A stretch of 64,000 nucleotides of DNA. It comes from ATX-6F1 sp943369485. Its GTDB lineage: Bacteria > Cyanobacteriota > Cyanobacteriia > PCC-6307 > Cyanobiaceae. The translations under genes and the position numbers were made by a program. Where the stretch lies: assembly GCA_943369485.1 (NCBI GenBank), contig CALRNH020000004.1, positions 130,027 through 194,026 on the forward strand, in the 5' to 3' direction. The notes below the pieces were generated by a model. That model was given only the letters and a program-made list of their open reading frames with translations, was not told the DNA's origin and did not search any database. Positions 31,885 to 40,618 of this stretch are shown here, piece by piece (position 1 is the stretch's first letter; every line of letters starts with the position of its first letter).

Positions 31885-34221
31885 GTGACCCTGTCCGCCA
31901 CGCCCCCCACCACGGCTGATCTGACCCGCCTGGAGGGCCTGGTGGACCCGGATTTCCCGGTCACCGCCCCTGCGGCGAACCCGGTGTTTTATCGCACCTA
32001 CAGCCGCAAGACCCCCAGTGGCCGCGAGAGCTGGCACCAGGTGAGCGAGCGCAACCTGGAGGGCCTGCGCAAGCTTGGGGATCTCAACGCCGATGAGGTG
32101 GCGTTGCTGCGGCGCATGCAGCAGCGCCAGAAAGCCTTGCCTTCGGGCCGCTGGCTGTGGATCGGCGGCACCGAGTGGATCGAGCAGCCCCAGAACTTCT
32201 CCGGCGCCTACAACTGCACCTCCACCAACCTGATCGACTGGGAAGCCTTCGCCCTGATGATGGATCTGGCGATGATGGGCTGCGGCACCGGTGCCATCAT
32301 CGAGCCGCGCTTGATCGAGCGCCTGCCGGCGGTGCGCAACCGCCTTGTGATCACCGGCGTCACCGACATCGGCGCCACCCCGGCGGCCTTGCGCCAGGAC
32401 GCCACCACCCACCAGATCCACGGCCAGCGCGTCGCCATCAAGGTGGGCGACACGCGCGGTGGCTGGGTGGAGAGCTATCGGCTGCTGCTGGGGCTGTGCA
32501 GCGACGAGCGCTTCGAGGCAGGGGCGCCGATCGAGGTCAGCGTTGATCTATCCGATGTGCGCCCGGTGGGGGAAACCCTCAAGGGTTTCGGCGGCATGGC
32601 CAACCCGGTCAAGCTCAAAGACCTCTACGGCCGCGTCGCCAGCCTGCTCAACAGGGCGATGGGCCGTCAGCTCACCTCCGTGGAGTGCTGCCTGCTGATC
32701 GATGAGGCCGCGGTCACGATCGTGGCCGGCAACATCCGCCGCAGCGCCGGCATGCGCCAGTTCGCCGCCGACGACAGCGCTGCCTCCACCGCCAAGGACA
32801 ACCTCTGGCAGCAGGACGCCGAGGGCAACTGGCGCATCGACCCCGAGCGCGATGCCCTGCGCATGGCCAACCACACCCGGGTCTTCCACACCCGACCCGA
32901 CCGCGAGACGGTGCTGCAGGCGGTGATCAAGCAGTTCCAGTCGGGCGAAGGGGCGATCCAGTTCGCCCCCGAGGCGATCGCCCGCTCCAATGCTGATCTG
33001 CTCTCGACCGCCGAGCTGCGCCGTGAATTCATCGACCTCTACGTGGACCAGGGGCGCGAGGAGGCCGGCCGCTGGCTGCAGCTCAACCACCCGGAGATCG
33101 GGCCGGCCGAACTGGAGCACCGACTCAACCGCTACGGCCTCAACCCCTGTGGCGAGATCCTCGGCGCCGACTTCCACTGCAACCTGGCCGAGATCCACCT
33201 CAATCAGATCGATCCGGCCGATCTGCAGGCCCAGGAGGATGCCTTCCGCGCCGCCGGTCTGGCGGTGGCCTGCCTGCTCAACCACCGCTTCGTGGTGGAG
33301 CGCTACCGCCAGAGCCGCGCCTGGGATCCGATCGTTGGTGTCAGCTTCACCGGCCTGTTCGACTTCTTCGTGCACGCCTTCGGCACCCCTTGGCTGAAGT
33401 GGTGGGAGGCGGGTCGTCCTGGCACCCCTGAGGGCGAATCGTTCAAGGCCCAGGAGGCCGCCTTCCTCTCGCGCTGGAAGACCTTCGTGAACGAGGCGGT
33501 GTGGGACTACTGCGACCGCCATGGCCTGCGCCGTCCCAATCGCTGCACCACCGTTCAGCCCGCCGGCACCAAGAGCCTGCTCACCGGTGCCTCCCCCGGC
33601 TGGCACCCCCCCAAGGCCCAGCGCTTCATTCGCCGCATCACCTTCCGCAAGAACGATCCGGTGGCTCTGGCCTGCCTTGATTACGGCTACTCGATCGTGC
33701 CCTCCCAGTCCGACAAGGACGAGAACGGCCGCCTGCTGGATGATCCTTTCGATCCCCGCTGCACCGAATGGCTGGTCGAGATCCCGACCGAGGTGAGCTG
33801 GGCCAACATCCCCGGCGCCGATGCGGTGGAGATCAACAACTTCTCAGCCCTCGCCCAGTTCGACTTCTACATGCAGGTGCAGAAGCACTACACCGCCCAC
33901 AACACCTCCGCCACCGTGGAGTTTCGTGAGAGCGAGATCGAGCCGCTGGCCGACGCCATCCACAAGGCGATTGACGGGGGCGAGGGCTACATCTCCGCCG
34001 CCCTGCTGGCGCGGTTCGATGCCAACGCCACCTTCCCGCGGCTGCCGTTTGAGCCGATCGATCACACCACCTACCGGCGCCTGCTGGAGGAGGTCAAGGC
34101 CCGTCGCCAGAGATCTGATTTCTTTGAGGCCCTGCAGAGCTACGACGGCGCCGAACTGATGGAGGCGGGCCCCGCCGGCTGTGACTCCGACAAGTGCCTG
34201 TTGCCGTTGGTGAAGCCCTGA
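31885..34221 (+). CDS. nrdJ: adenosylcobalamin-dependent (class II) ribonucleoside-triphosphate reductase
   Basis: 778 residues from GTG 31885. It reduces ribonucleotides to deoxyribonucleotides using B12. Seen: ALPSGRWLWIGGTEW, the first active-site Cys in SGAYNCTSTNL, the finger-loop NPCGEILGADFHCNLAEI with radical and substrate cysteines, PAGTKSLLTGASPGWHPP, and the redox-active C-terminal pair in GCDSDKCLLPLVKP. The monomeric RTPR-like form is typical of marine and freshwater picocyanobacteria, making them B12-dependent. The start is set by MTLSATPPTT just ahead of the conserved region; the frame continues upstream to 31351 without family resemblance. Confidence 0.95.
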   Translation: MTLSATPPTTADLTRLEGLVDPDFPVTAPAANPVFYRTYSRKTPSGRESWHQVSERNLEGLRKLGDLNADEVALLRRMQQRQKALPSGRWLWIGGTEWIEQPQNFSGAYNCTSTNLIDWEAFALMMDLAMMGCGTGAIIEPRLIERLPAVRNRLVITGVTDIGATPAALRQDATTHQIHGQRVAIKVGDTRGGWVESYRLLLGLCSDERFEAGAPIEVSVDLSDVRPVGETLKGFGGMANPVKLKDLYGRVASLLNRAMGRQLTSVECCLLIDEAAVTIVAGNIRRSAGMRQFAADDSAASTAKDNLWQQDAEGNWRIDPERDALRMANHTRVFHTRPDRETVLQAVIKQFQSGEGAIQFAPEAIARSNADLLSTAELRREFIDLYVDQGREEAGRWLQLNHPEIGPAELEHRLNRYGLNPCGEILGADFHCNLAEIHLNQIDPADLQAQEDAFRAAGLAVACLLNHRFVVERYRQSRAWDPIVGVSFTGLFDFFVHAFGTPWLKWWEAGRPGTPEGESFKAQEAAFLSRWKTFVNEAVWDYCDRHGLRRPNRCTTVQPAGTKSLLTGASPGWHPPKAQRFIRRITFRKNDPVALACLDYGYSIVPSQSDKDENGRLLDDPFDPRCTEWLVEIPTEVSWANIPGADAVEINNFSALAQFDFYMQVQKHYTAHNTSATVEFRESEIEPLADAIHKAIDGGEGYISAALLARFDANATFPRLPFEPIDHTTYRRLLEEVKARRQRSDFFEALQSYDGAELMEAGPAGCDSDKCLLPLVKP

Positions 34222-34281
34222 GGGTCGATCACCCGCCAGCCGGTCCGTGGGACCATGGTGGCGGCGCCCGTGGGGCACCAG

Positions 34282-34366
34282 GGAGAGGTGGTCGAGTGGT
34301 TGATGGCTCTGGTCTTGAAAACCAGCGAATCGAAAGATTCCGTGGGTTCGAATCCCACCCTCTCCG
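34282..34366 (+). tRNA. tRNA-Ser (anticodon TGA)
   Basis: The acceptor arms GGAGAGG (34282-34288) and CCTCTCC (34359-34365) pair fully, with discriminator G. The anticodon loop reads CTTGAAA, giving TGA for Ser. A long variable arm and the GGTTCGAAT T-loop are present, as expected for a type II tRNA. The CCA end is not encoded. Confidence 0.93.
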
Positions 34367-34497
34367 TTCTCTCAATCACGGCAAGGCCCAGGTCTGACTT
34401 GGGCTTTGCAGCTGCTGCCCATGGAGCGGATGGCCACCCTCTCCTGGGATGATCGGAAGTGGATGTTCATGCTCCGATGGCATCGGACGCCTCCACC

Positions 34498-34866
34498 ATG
34501 GTGAAGACCAGCCGCCGACCCCTCTGGATCCTCGCGTCCGTCGCCCTGGGGGCCGTGCTGGTGGCGGCTCTGGTGCTGACGTTCCAGCATCAGCAACAGG
34601 AGCACCGTCGCGCCGGGTGCCTTGAGCAGCGCAAGGCCTTGAGCAGCTTCAAGACCGGCGTGCTCGATGCCCGCATCGCCCAGATGCGCCAGATCCGCCT
34701 CAACCCCAGCCAGGCCCAGGCCCTGCGCGAGACGGACGTGAAGGCCTTCATCAACTACTCCGCTCTCTACGGCCAGAAGGTGGAGGCGGCGGCCGAAGCC
34801 AGTGAACGTCTGGCGGAACTGGCCACAGCCTTCGGCGCCTCGGGCTGCCTGGAACTCAAGCCGTGA
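34498..34866 (+). CDS. single-span membrane protein, unknown
   Basis: From ATG 34498 (MVKTSRRPLW) 122 residues. There is one N-terminal hydrophobic anchor (WILASVALGAVLVAALVLTF), then an extracytoplasmic helical domain with two cysteines (RAGCLEQRKA and ASGCLELKP). In-frame starts at 34459 and 34477 would only lengthen the cytoplasmic leader. No family recognised. It follows tRNA-Ser by 131 bp. Confidence 0.55.
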   Translation: MVKTSRRPLWILASVALGAVLVAALVLTFQHQQQEHRRAGCLEQRKALSSFKTGVLDARIAQMRQIRLNPSQAQALRETDVKAFINYSALYGQKVEAAAEASERLAELATAFGASGCLELKP

Positions 34867-34896
34867 GATCGGCCCCTCGGCCGCCGGAGCGGCGCT

Positions 34897-35202
34897 TCAA
34901 AGGGTTGCCGCTGGGGGCAGCGGTTGGAGTGGTGCGTTCAACAGCGGATGCTCCACCGCATCGCGCTGCAACTCCCTCTCCAGGGAGGTGATTCGCTTTT
35001 CCTTGAGGCAGTACTTGCAGCCACCGGTGGTCTGCAGATGCTTCTCCGGCGTGATCGAGATCTCTTTGACCGGATGGATGCGGCAGCGGATCTTGATCGG
35101 TGATTTGTAACTGCGATAGTTGATCGACGCGTAGTCGTAGGCGTCGCCGAATCGAATCCGTGCCCGCTCGAGGAACAGCTCATGGCTGATCGGATTCCCC
35201 AT
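34897..35202 (-). CDS. DUF723-like zinc-binding protein
   Basis: A 101-residue protein. FLERARIRFGDAYDYASINY followed by SPIKIRCRIHPVKEI and TTGGCKYCLKEK matches the pattern of DUF723-type modules, which are often found repeated in phage or homing-nuclease-associated proteins and bind zinc through Cys/His. Here a single module stands alone with no nuclease domain attached. It lies convergent to the gene at 34498. Its origin may be a remnant of a mobile gene; function unknown. Confidence 0.6.
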   Translation of the reverse strand: MGNPISHELFLERARIRFGDAYDYASINYRSYKSPIKIRCRIHPVKEISITPEKHLQTTGGCKYCLKEKRITSLERELQRDAVEHPLLNAPLQPLPPAATL

Positions 35203-35437
35203 GCCTGCTTGGTGCCGGCTGGCCTTTTGAAGAACAATCTTAGGTAGTTAGGTGCTGCTTCTGACCCGATCGCCACCGATCCTTCAGATCTCTTTGCGCG
35301 ATCTCCGTGGGCCTAGCCATGCTCCCAGCGCCTCGATCCCATGCCCACGTCTTGGCCCGGGGCCGGGCCCGAGCAGCCGTTCAACCCCTGCCAGCACGGT
35401 TGATGCGCCCTCAGGCTGGATCGAATCAAGTGGCTGA

Positions 35438-36493
35438 TCAGCCCGCTGAGTTGAGGTGAAGGTCGGGGACGGCCACCGCCCCGCGGCCATCACTCCCAAC
35501 AAGTGTCGTGGCATCGCGATAGAGACGGGGTGTGGCCATCAGCAGTGACCAGGCCCTCCTTCCACTGACGAGTTGATAGCACTCGCCATAGTGCTCGATC
35601 AGCAGTTGCCGCACCAACGGGTAGTGGCTGGAGTCGAGATCTGGGAAAAGATGGTGCTCGGTGTGGTGGGAGAAGTTCAGATGCAGCAGGTCAATCCATC
35701 GGGGCATCTGCAGCGAGAGGCTGTTGCGCAGCGGGTCGTTCACTTCCGTGAGCGGACAGAGCATGTGGTTGCTGAAGATGTAGGCGATCGCCACCCCGTA
35801 GCCGATCCAGATCGGCAGGAAGTAGCCCAGCAACAACTTGAGTGGATGCAGATCCAGCCAAAACAGCACCCCCACGTGCAGCAGGGCGATCAGCGCCAGT
35901 TCCAGGCCAATGGCGCGGCGCTCCCGGCGGCTGACCCGAAAGCCCGCTGGCCCCTGGCTGCTGCCGTCGTTGCGCAGCAGCACAGAAAGCAGCAGCCGAA
36001 GGTTGTGCACGCCCCAGGAGCTTGAGAGTCCCACCACCAACCAGGGCCAGCGCACCTGCTTGGAGGGCACGAACAGATGCTGGATGGCTTTCCCCCATCC
36101 GTGGGCTTGATCTTCTAGGTAACTCCGGTCTGGATCCGCCAGGGAGTTGGTGTGGCCATGGTGTTCCCGGTTGTGCACCGCCTGCCAGAGGCTTGGCGGC
36201 ATCCAGAGCATGGCCAGCCCCGCCAGTCCCACCAGCCGCCTCCAGGCGCGTCCCTTGAGGCTGCGTCCATGGAGCAGGTCGTGGGTGGAAAACAGCAGCA
36301 CCACGACGCTGTTGCCCATCACCAAAGCAAAGGGCAGGAACCCCACCAGGGCGAACGCCGGCCATTGATCAAGCCCATCGGCCATCACCAGGCCCAGGGC
36401 CAGGATCGCCAGGTTGATCGCCACCAGAGCCAGGCGGTCGGGGTTGGTGCTAAAGGCGTTGGTGGGGAGCCGTGGCCGCAGGGCTCTGGCCAC
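35438..36493 (-). CDS. membrane fatty acid desaturase
   Basis: 351 residues from a GTG at 36493. It inserts double bonds into acyl lipids in the membrane using a di-iron centre. The three His boxes are present: HDLLH near residue 71, HNREHHGH near 107, and HHTEHH near 279. Hydrophobic segments flank them in the usual arrangement. Regiospecificity cannot be read from the sequence. The upstream 216 bp separates it from the divergent hli gene; cold or light control is plausible but not shown. Confidence 0.88.
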   Translation of the reverse strand: MARALRPRLPTNAFSTNPDRLALVAINLAILALGLVMADGLDQWPAFALVGFLPFALVMGNSVVVLLFSTHDLLHGRSLKGRAWRRLVGLAGLAMLWMPPSLWQAVHNREHHGHTNSLADPDRSYLEDQAHGWGKAIQHLFVPSKQVRWPWLVVGLSSSWGVHNLRLLLSVLLRNDGSSQGPAGFRVSRRERRAIGLELALIALLHVGVLFWLDLHPLKLLLGYFLPIWIGYGVAIAYIFSNHMLCPLTEVNDPLRNSLSLQMPRWIDLLHLNFSHHTEHHLFPDLDSSHYPLVRQLLIEHYGECYQLVSGRRAWSLLMATPRLYRDATTLVGSDGRGAVAVPDLHLNSAG

Positions 36494-36662
36494 GGTGGCC
36501 TGGGGTGAGAGTTCCTCGGCTGGAAGGGTTTTGGAGTGAGGAGCGTTGGGAGAGAGAGTCGGTGGGGCCAGGGACGGTGTGGTGATCGAGTTGCTGCCGT
36601 GCCAGACCAGTGCAGCACGGCGGCATCTGGAAGCTCATTTGGGCGGGTTTTGATCCGATCGC

Positions 36663-36680
36663 TTCAAAGTGCGTTACATT
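36663..36680 (+). promoter_or_regulatory. HLR1-like site upstream of hli gene
   Basis: TTCAAAGT, two bases (GC), then GTTACATT. The right half matches the RpaB-binding HLR1 half-site fully; the left half is 5 of 8. It lies 30 bp before the hli ATG, the same distance as at 5191-5208 for the small membrane protein. Confidence 0.45.
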
Positions 36681-36709
36681 TGGTTGAGTTCCTTCACAAC
36701 CACACCTCC

Positions 36710-36856
36710 ATGACCACCTCCACCGAATCCCGCTTCGGCTTCGTCGCTTTCGCCGAAACCTGGAACGGCCGTCTGGCCATGCTCGGCTTCGTCATCGGCC
36801 TGGGCACCGAACTGCTCACCGGCCAGGGCATCCTGTCCCAGATCGGCCTCGGCTGA
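36710..36856 (+). CDS. high-light-inducible protein (Hli/Scp), short form
   Basis: A 48-residue thylakoid protein from ATG 36710. It has the chlorophyll-binding helix motif FAETWNGRLAMLGFVIGLGTE, with the E-x-x-N-x-R signature, followed by a short tail (LLTGQGILSQIGLG). Hli proteins bind chlorophyll and carotenoid and protect photosystem assembly under excess light. The HLR1-like site directly upstream fits light-stress control. A strong terminator follows at 36917. Confidence 0.92.
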   Translation: MTTSTESRFGFVAFAETWNGRLAMLGFVIGLGTELLTGQGILSQIGLG

Positions 36857-36916
36857 TCTGTCGGCGCAACCTTTCGGCCCCTGGCCTGGCCAGGGGCCAC
36901 CAGTGTTGATCAAATC

Positions 36917-36949
36917 AAGACCCGGCCGGGATCCCTGGCCGGGTCTTTT
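36917..36949. terminator. bidirectional intrinsic terminator between hli and gap1
   Basis: AAGACCCGGCC and GGCCGGGTCTT form a perfect 11-bp stem with a 9-base loop; T's follow on the + strand and A's precede it, so it can serve both convergent genes. Confidence 0.8.
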
Positions 36950-36970
36950 GATGGGAACGGCTTGGGCGCC

Positions 36971-37972
36971 TCAGCTGTGGCTGGCCATGTGCTGGATCAA
37001 ATCCAGGCATTTGCTGGAGTAGCCCCACTCGTTGTCGTACCACGACACCACCTTCACGAAGGTGTCCGTGAGGGCGATGCCGGCCTTGGCATCAAACACC
37101 GAGGTGCGCGGATCGCCGAGGAAATCGGTGGAGACCACCTCGTCCTCGGTGTAGCCCAGAACCCCCTTCATCGGGCCTTCTGAGGCGGCCTTCATCGCCG
37201 CCTTGATCTGCTCGTAGCTCCCAGGCCGCTCCAGGTTCACGGTCAGATCCACCACCGAGACGGTGGGGGTGGGCACCCGGAAGGCCATGCCGGTGAGTTT
37301 GCCGTTGAGCCCGGGGATCACCTTGCCCACCGCCTTGGCCGCGCCGGTGGAGGAGGGAATGATGTTCTGCGCGGCGCCCCGCCCGCCCCGCCAGTCCTTC
37401 ACCGAGGGACCATCGACCGTTTTCTGGGTGGCGGTGGTGGCGTGCACCGTGGTCATCAGCCCATCACGGATGCCGAAGCTGTCGTTGAGCACCTTGGCGA
37501 TCGGCGCCAGGCAGTTGGTGGTGCAGGAGGCGTTCGAGACGATGTCCTGGCCGGCATAGGTGGTGTGGTTGACCCCGACCACGAACATCGGTGTGTCGTC
37601 CTTGGAGGGGGCTGACATCACCACGCGGCGGGCGCCGGCCTCGATGTGGGCTCGGGCCTTCTCATCGGTGAGGAAGAGCCCGGTGGATTCGAGCACGTAC
37701 TCGGCACCGACCGCGCCCCAGTCGAGGTTGCGGGGGTCGCGCTCGGAGCTCAGCCGGATCGTGCGGCCGTTTACCACCAGGTGGCCGTTCTCAACGCTCA
37801 CTTCGCCATGGAAGCGCCCATGGGTGGAATCGTGGAGAAGCAGATAGGCGATGTAATCGGGCTCGATCAGATCGTTGATGCCCACCACCTCGAGGCCCTC
37901 GAGCTGGCTGGCCCGGCGAAACACCAGACGGCCGATCCGTCCAAAGCCATTGATGCCGATCTTGATGGTCAA
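36971..37972 (-). CDS. gap1: glyceraldehyde-3-phosphate dehydrogenase, catabolic (Gap1) type
   Basis: 333 residues. It oxidises GAP to 1,3-bisphosphoglycerate. N-terminal Rossmann GINGFGRIGRLVFR, the active-site Cys in VSNASCTTNCLAP, and the TGMAFRVPTPTVSVVDLT and VSWYDNEWGYS blocks are present. The NAD-selective INDLIEPDYIAY region carries Asp where the Calvin-cycle Gap2 has a different loop, and the overall sequence is close in appearance to E. coli GapA. I therefore call it Gap1, active in sugar breakdown in the dark. It converges with hli at the shared terminator. Confidence 0.9.
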   Translation of the reverse strand: MTIKIGINGFGRIGRLVFRRASQLEGLEVVGINDLIEPDYIAYLLLHDSTHGRFHGEVSVENGHLVVNGRTIRLSSERDPRNLDWGAVGAEYVLESTGLFLTDEKARAHIEAGARRVVMSAPSKDDTPMFVVGVNHTTYAGQDIVSNASCTTNCLAPIAKVLNDSFGIRDGLMTTVHATTATQKTVDGPSVKDWRGGRGAAQNIIPSSTGAAKAVGKVIPGLNGKLTGMAFRVPTPTVSVVDLTVNLERPGSYEQIKAAMKAASEGPMKGVLGYTEDEVVSTDFLGDPRTSVFDAKAGIALTDTFVKVVSWYDNEWGYSSKCLDLIQHMASHS

Positions 37973-38176
37973 GGCCGCTGCTCCCGTTCATGCAGGCATG
38001 GGGGGAACTTAGGACGGAGGCCGAGGGCCGCGATCGAAGGAACAGGCCTCGCTAGGTGTGTAGTCCCACCACGTTGTTCGCTCCCCGGTGAGGGTGTGAT
38101 CAAGGGCGCTCGGGCGAGCTGGCAACCCCCGACCCATGGCCTAATCTGCGCTCAACGCTCAAGCAGCCCTTTGGCC

Positions 38177-38308
38177 ATGCGCAACCTGCTCAGCCTCACC
38201 CTGGCCCTGCTGGCGATGCTCCAGACCGGCGCCGCTTTCGCCTGTGAAAAGCACCTGCACGGCCACCAGAACAACTCCGACACCAACAGCGAAGCGAGCC
38301 AGCGCTGA
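38177..38308 (+). CDS. tiny exported His-rich peptide
   Basis: 43 residues from ATG 38177. A signal peptide (MRNLLSLTLALLAMLQTGAA, cleavage near FA/C) leaves a mature peptide of about 20 residues beginning CEKHLHGHQNNSD, with Cys and His able to bind metal. It ends 9 bp before the end of the convergent HupE gene. No family recognised. The codon use and clean signal sequence suggest it is real despite the short length. Confidence 0.5.
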   Translation: MRNLLSLTLALLAMLQTGAAFACEKHLHGHQNNSDTNSEASQR

Positions 38309-38317
38309 AGGTCGGCC

Positions 38318-38923
38318 TCAGGCCCCGGCGCCACCGGCCAGCAGGCCCAGGGGCCCGAAGGCCAGAAGGGCGCCGATCACAAGGAAGGCCACGGCGGCCG
38401 TGCGGGTCCAGGTCAGGGGCAGCCGCCGCAGGATGAGATAGCTCGCACCGCTCACCAGCACTGAACTCACCAGGGCGCCCGTCCACCAGAGCAGGGTGCT
38501 GCCGTCTTTCGGTGATTCACCGCCATGGAGCAGGCCATGGATGCCCACCGCCGCCGCCACCACCACAGCCACCCAGGGGCTGGTGGGATCGATCAGGCGG
38601 CCGGTGGCCAGAATCAGCAGGCCCACCGAGGAGATCGCTAGGGCCGCCAGCAGTTCGCCGGCCGGAAGGACCATGCCGGCGGCCCCCAGGATCGCCCCCA
38701 GCACCGCGCCCCCCAGGGCCCAGATCAGCAGGCGCGCGGAGATGAACGAGGCGGCGGCCCCAATCGAAAGCAGCAGGAAGAGGTGGTCAAGGCCGAGCAG
38801 GGGGTGGCTCAGTCCCGCCAGCACACCACCGTGAACCCCGCCATGGGCCTGGGCCGGCAGGCTGCCCAGAAGAACCGCTGAAGCCGTCGCCAGCGAGGCG
38901 AGTACCGCTGCACTGCGTTTCAT
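38318..38923 (-). CDS. hupE: HupE/UreJ-family nickel or cobalt transporter
   Basis: 201 residues from ATG 38923 (MKRSAAVLAS). A signal peptide ends near AQAHGG; the mature N-terminus HGGVHGG carries metal-binding His. The family motif HPLLGLDHLFLLLSIG follows, with His and Asp in the first helix, and about six membrane helices in all (GIHGLLHGGE is another motif). HupE proteins import Ni2+ or Co2+. With a B12-dependent reductase at 31.9 kb, cobalt supply matters here, but which metal is moved is not shown. The longer start at 38956 is less likely. Confidence 0.88.
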   Translation of the reverse strand: MKRSAAVLASLATASAVLLGSLPAQAHGGVHGGVLAGLSHPLLGLDHLFLLLSIGAAASFISARLLIWALGGAVLGAILGAAGMVLPAGELLAALAISSVGLLILATGRLIDPTSPWVAVVVAAAVGIHGLLHGGESPKDGSTLLWWTGALVSSVLVSGASYLILRRLPLTWTRTAAVAFLVIGALLAFGPLGLLAGGAGA

Positions 38924-39053
38924 TCGGGGGAAGCCCTTTCGACAATCGTCCTGCATCCTGCCATCGCCGCACCGCTCTGGCGCCGTTCGATGTGAACACC
39001 AGCGGCGGGCTCTTGGCTCCCGCGCCAGCCAATCAGCGGTTCTGGAACTGGGC

Positions 39054-39752
39054 TCAGAGTTCCAGCAGGCAGTTCACCTCCAGCTCGAACGGCACCGCTT
39101 CCTTCGGCAGGGTCAGCAGTGTGCTCACCAAGCTGGCCAGGTCTTCGGATTGGGTCATCGCCTCAGGGGGGATCGCTCGAACGGCGGCGGCCATGGCCGT
39201 GTTCACCCAGCCCGGGCAGAGGGCTGTGACCCGGATGCCCAGGGGCCAGCCCTGGTTGCGCATGGTCTGACAGAGGCCGAGCAGGGCGAATTTGCTGGCG
39301 GCATAGGCGGCCAGGTTGCCCTTCACCCGCTTGCCGCTCATTGAGGCCAGAGCAATCACCCGGCCGTCGCCTGAGGCCTCCAGGTGGGGCCAGATCGCCC
39401 GGGTGAGCCACCAGGGTCCCATCAGGTTCACCTGTATCACCCGCTCGATCTCGGCCGCCTCGGTTGCATCGAACAGCAGCCCGGCGCGCGAGAAGATCCC
39501 GGCGCTGTGGACCACGCCATCAAGCCGCCCGAAGCGCGCGGCGCTGGCCTCCACCCAGGCGCTGGCCGAGGTGGGATCGCGGGCCTCATAGGCCTGCACC
39601 TGCACCCGCTCGCCGGGGGCCAGAGGGGTGCCCAGGAGATCGTCGGGACGGCGCACCCCGAGGCTGAGGCGGTGTCCATCGGCCAGGGCCCGCTCGGCGA
39701 TGGCCCGACCGATGCCGCGGCTGGCGCCGCTGATCAGAAGGGTGCGTGTCAC
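39054..39752 (-). CDS. short-chain dehydrogenase/reductase
   Basis: 232 residues of the classical SDR fold. Cofactor motif ISGASRGIGRA, structural DGVVHSAG in place of NNAG, catalytic Ser in ALASMSGKR and the YAASK box with Tyr and Lys. Residue pattern after the second strand (GVRRPD) suggests NADP(H). Substrate unknown. The ATG is at 39752; 109 bp separate it from the cyAbrB gene stop on the same strand. Confidence 0.88.
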   Translation of the reverse strand: MTRTLLISGASRGIGRAIAERALADGHRLSLGVRRPDDLLGTPLAPGERVQVQAYEARDPTSASAWVEASAARFGRLDGVVHSAGIFSRAGLLFDATEAAEIERVIQVNLMGPWWLTRAIWPHLEASGDGRVIALASMSGKRVKGNLAAYAASKFALLGLCQTMRNQGWPLGIRVTALCPGWVNTAMAAAVRAIPPEAMTQSEDLASLVSTLLTLPKEAVPFELEVNCLLEL

Positions 39753-39860
39753 GGGGGTGGCGCGATCGGAATCAGCTTGCCAGCTCTGGGCTCAGGCACC
39801 TTGGGCCTGCGCAGGTGGGATCGGCCTTGATTCAGCCCTGGGAGGCGGCTGGGAGTCGAC

Positions 39861-40226
39861 CTAGGAGTCGGCTTCTGGATCACCGAGGGGAACCAGTCGA
39901 ATGTGATGTTTGCCGAGCTTGATGTCGAACTCATCCCCTGGCCGCAGACCCAGCAGGTTGGTGTAGGCCTTGCCCACCATCAGATTGCCGTTGAACTGCA
40001 CTGTGGTGAGGTAAGTGAGCCGGCGTTGGCCACCCCTGCGGGAGCCGTTTCGGGTGCTCAGATCAAGGCCCTTGGCCTCCAGCAGGGCCTCGTAGAAGGC
40101 CGTGAAATTGAGCCGTTCACTGCCATCCTTCAAGGTTGTGAGATAGCCGGTAGCACGCACCAGATCGGATTTGCTCGCGTCTGCCAGATTCTTTACAGCT
40201 CCAAGCAGTTCATCTCCAGTAAGCAT
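39861..40226 (-). CDS. cyanobacterial AbrB-like transcription regulator (cyAbrB)
   Basis: 121 residues. The cyAbrB pattern is clear: LTGDELLGAVKNLADASKSD at the N-terminus, GSERLNFTAFYEALLEAKGL, then a C-terminal AbrB-like DNA-binding part (TTVQFNGNLMVGKAYTNLLG, GDEFDIKLGKHHIRLVPLG). In Synechocystis these proteins regulate carbon and nitrogen metabolism and are essential in one paralogue. Which paralogue this is (cyAbrB1 or 2) is not assigned. Confidence 0.92.
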   Translation of the reverse strand: MLTGDELLGAVKNLADASKSDLVRATGYLTTLKDGSERLNFTAFYEALLEAKGLDLSTRNGSRRGGQRRLTYLTTVQFNGNLMVGKAYTNLLGLRPGDEFDIKLGKHHIRLVPLGDPEADS

Positions 40227-40618
40227 TGCTAACTCCCTGTCTGTCTTTTCAATCTATTTGTTTAACGCCGGATGAAGCCTTTCGACTGCCGCACATGCGC
40301 TGCGGCTCAATGGGCTTCGTTTCTCCCTGATGTCGCCGCACTCGTTGCGTTCGCCGCCCTGAGCTCAGCCAAGGCACGCGTCGATCACAGGCAGCACGGC
40401 AGCTACGGCGATCGAGCACCGTTCCCCGGGGTGGGGCATCTCAATCAGCGCCTGTTCACAGAGCGGGCGGTTCAGGGTCGCTTGCTCCAGAGGACCTGCA
40501 AGGGCTTGGGCCTGGCCTGCGCCCGGAGGCTTGGGGAGGAGGGGTGGGGATCGCCGGATTCAGCGCGCTCGATGGGCCCCGGGGCCACCCCTAATCTCGG
40601 AGCGCTGCCTGGGCTCCC
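40227..40618. other. intergenic region between cyAbrB and nuclease genes
   Basis: 392 bp holding the divergent promoters. On the minus strand an A+T-rich stretch lies at 40230-40265 before cyAbrB. An open frame at 40272-40703 exists but its peptide looks non-coding. I recognise no RNA gene here. Confidence 0.4.
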
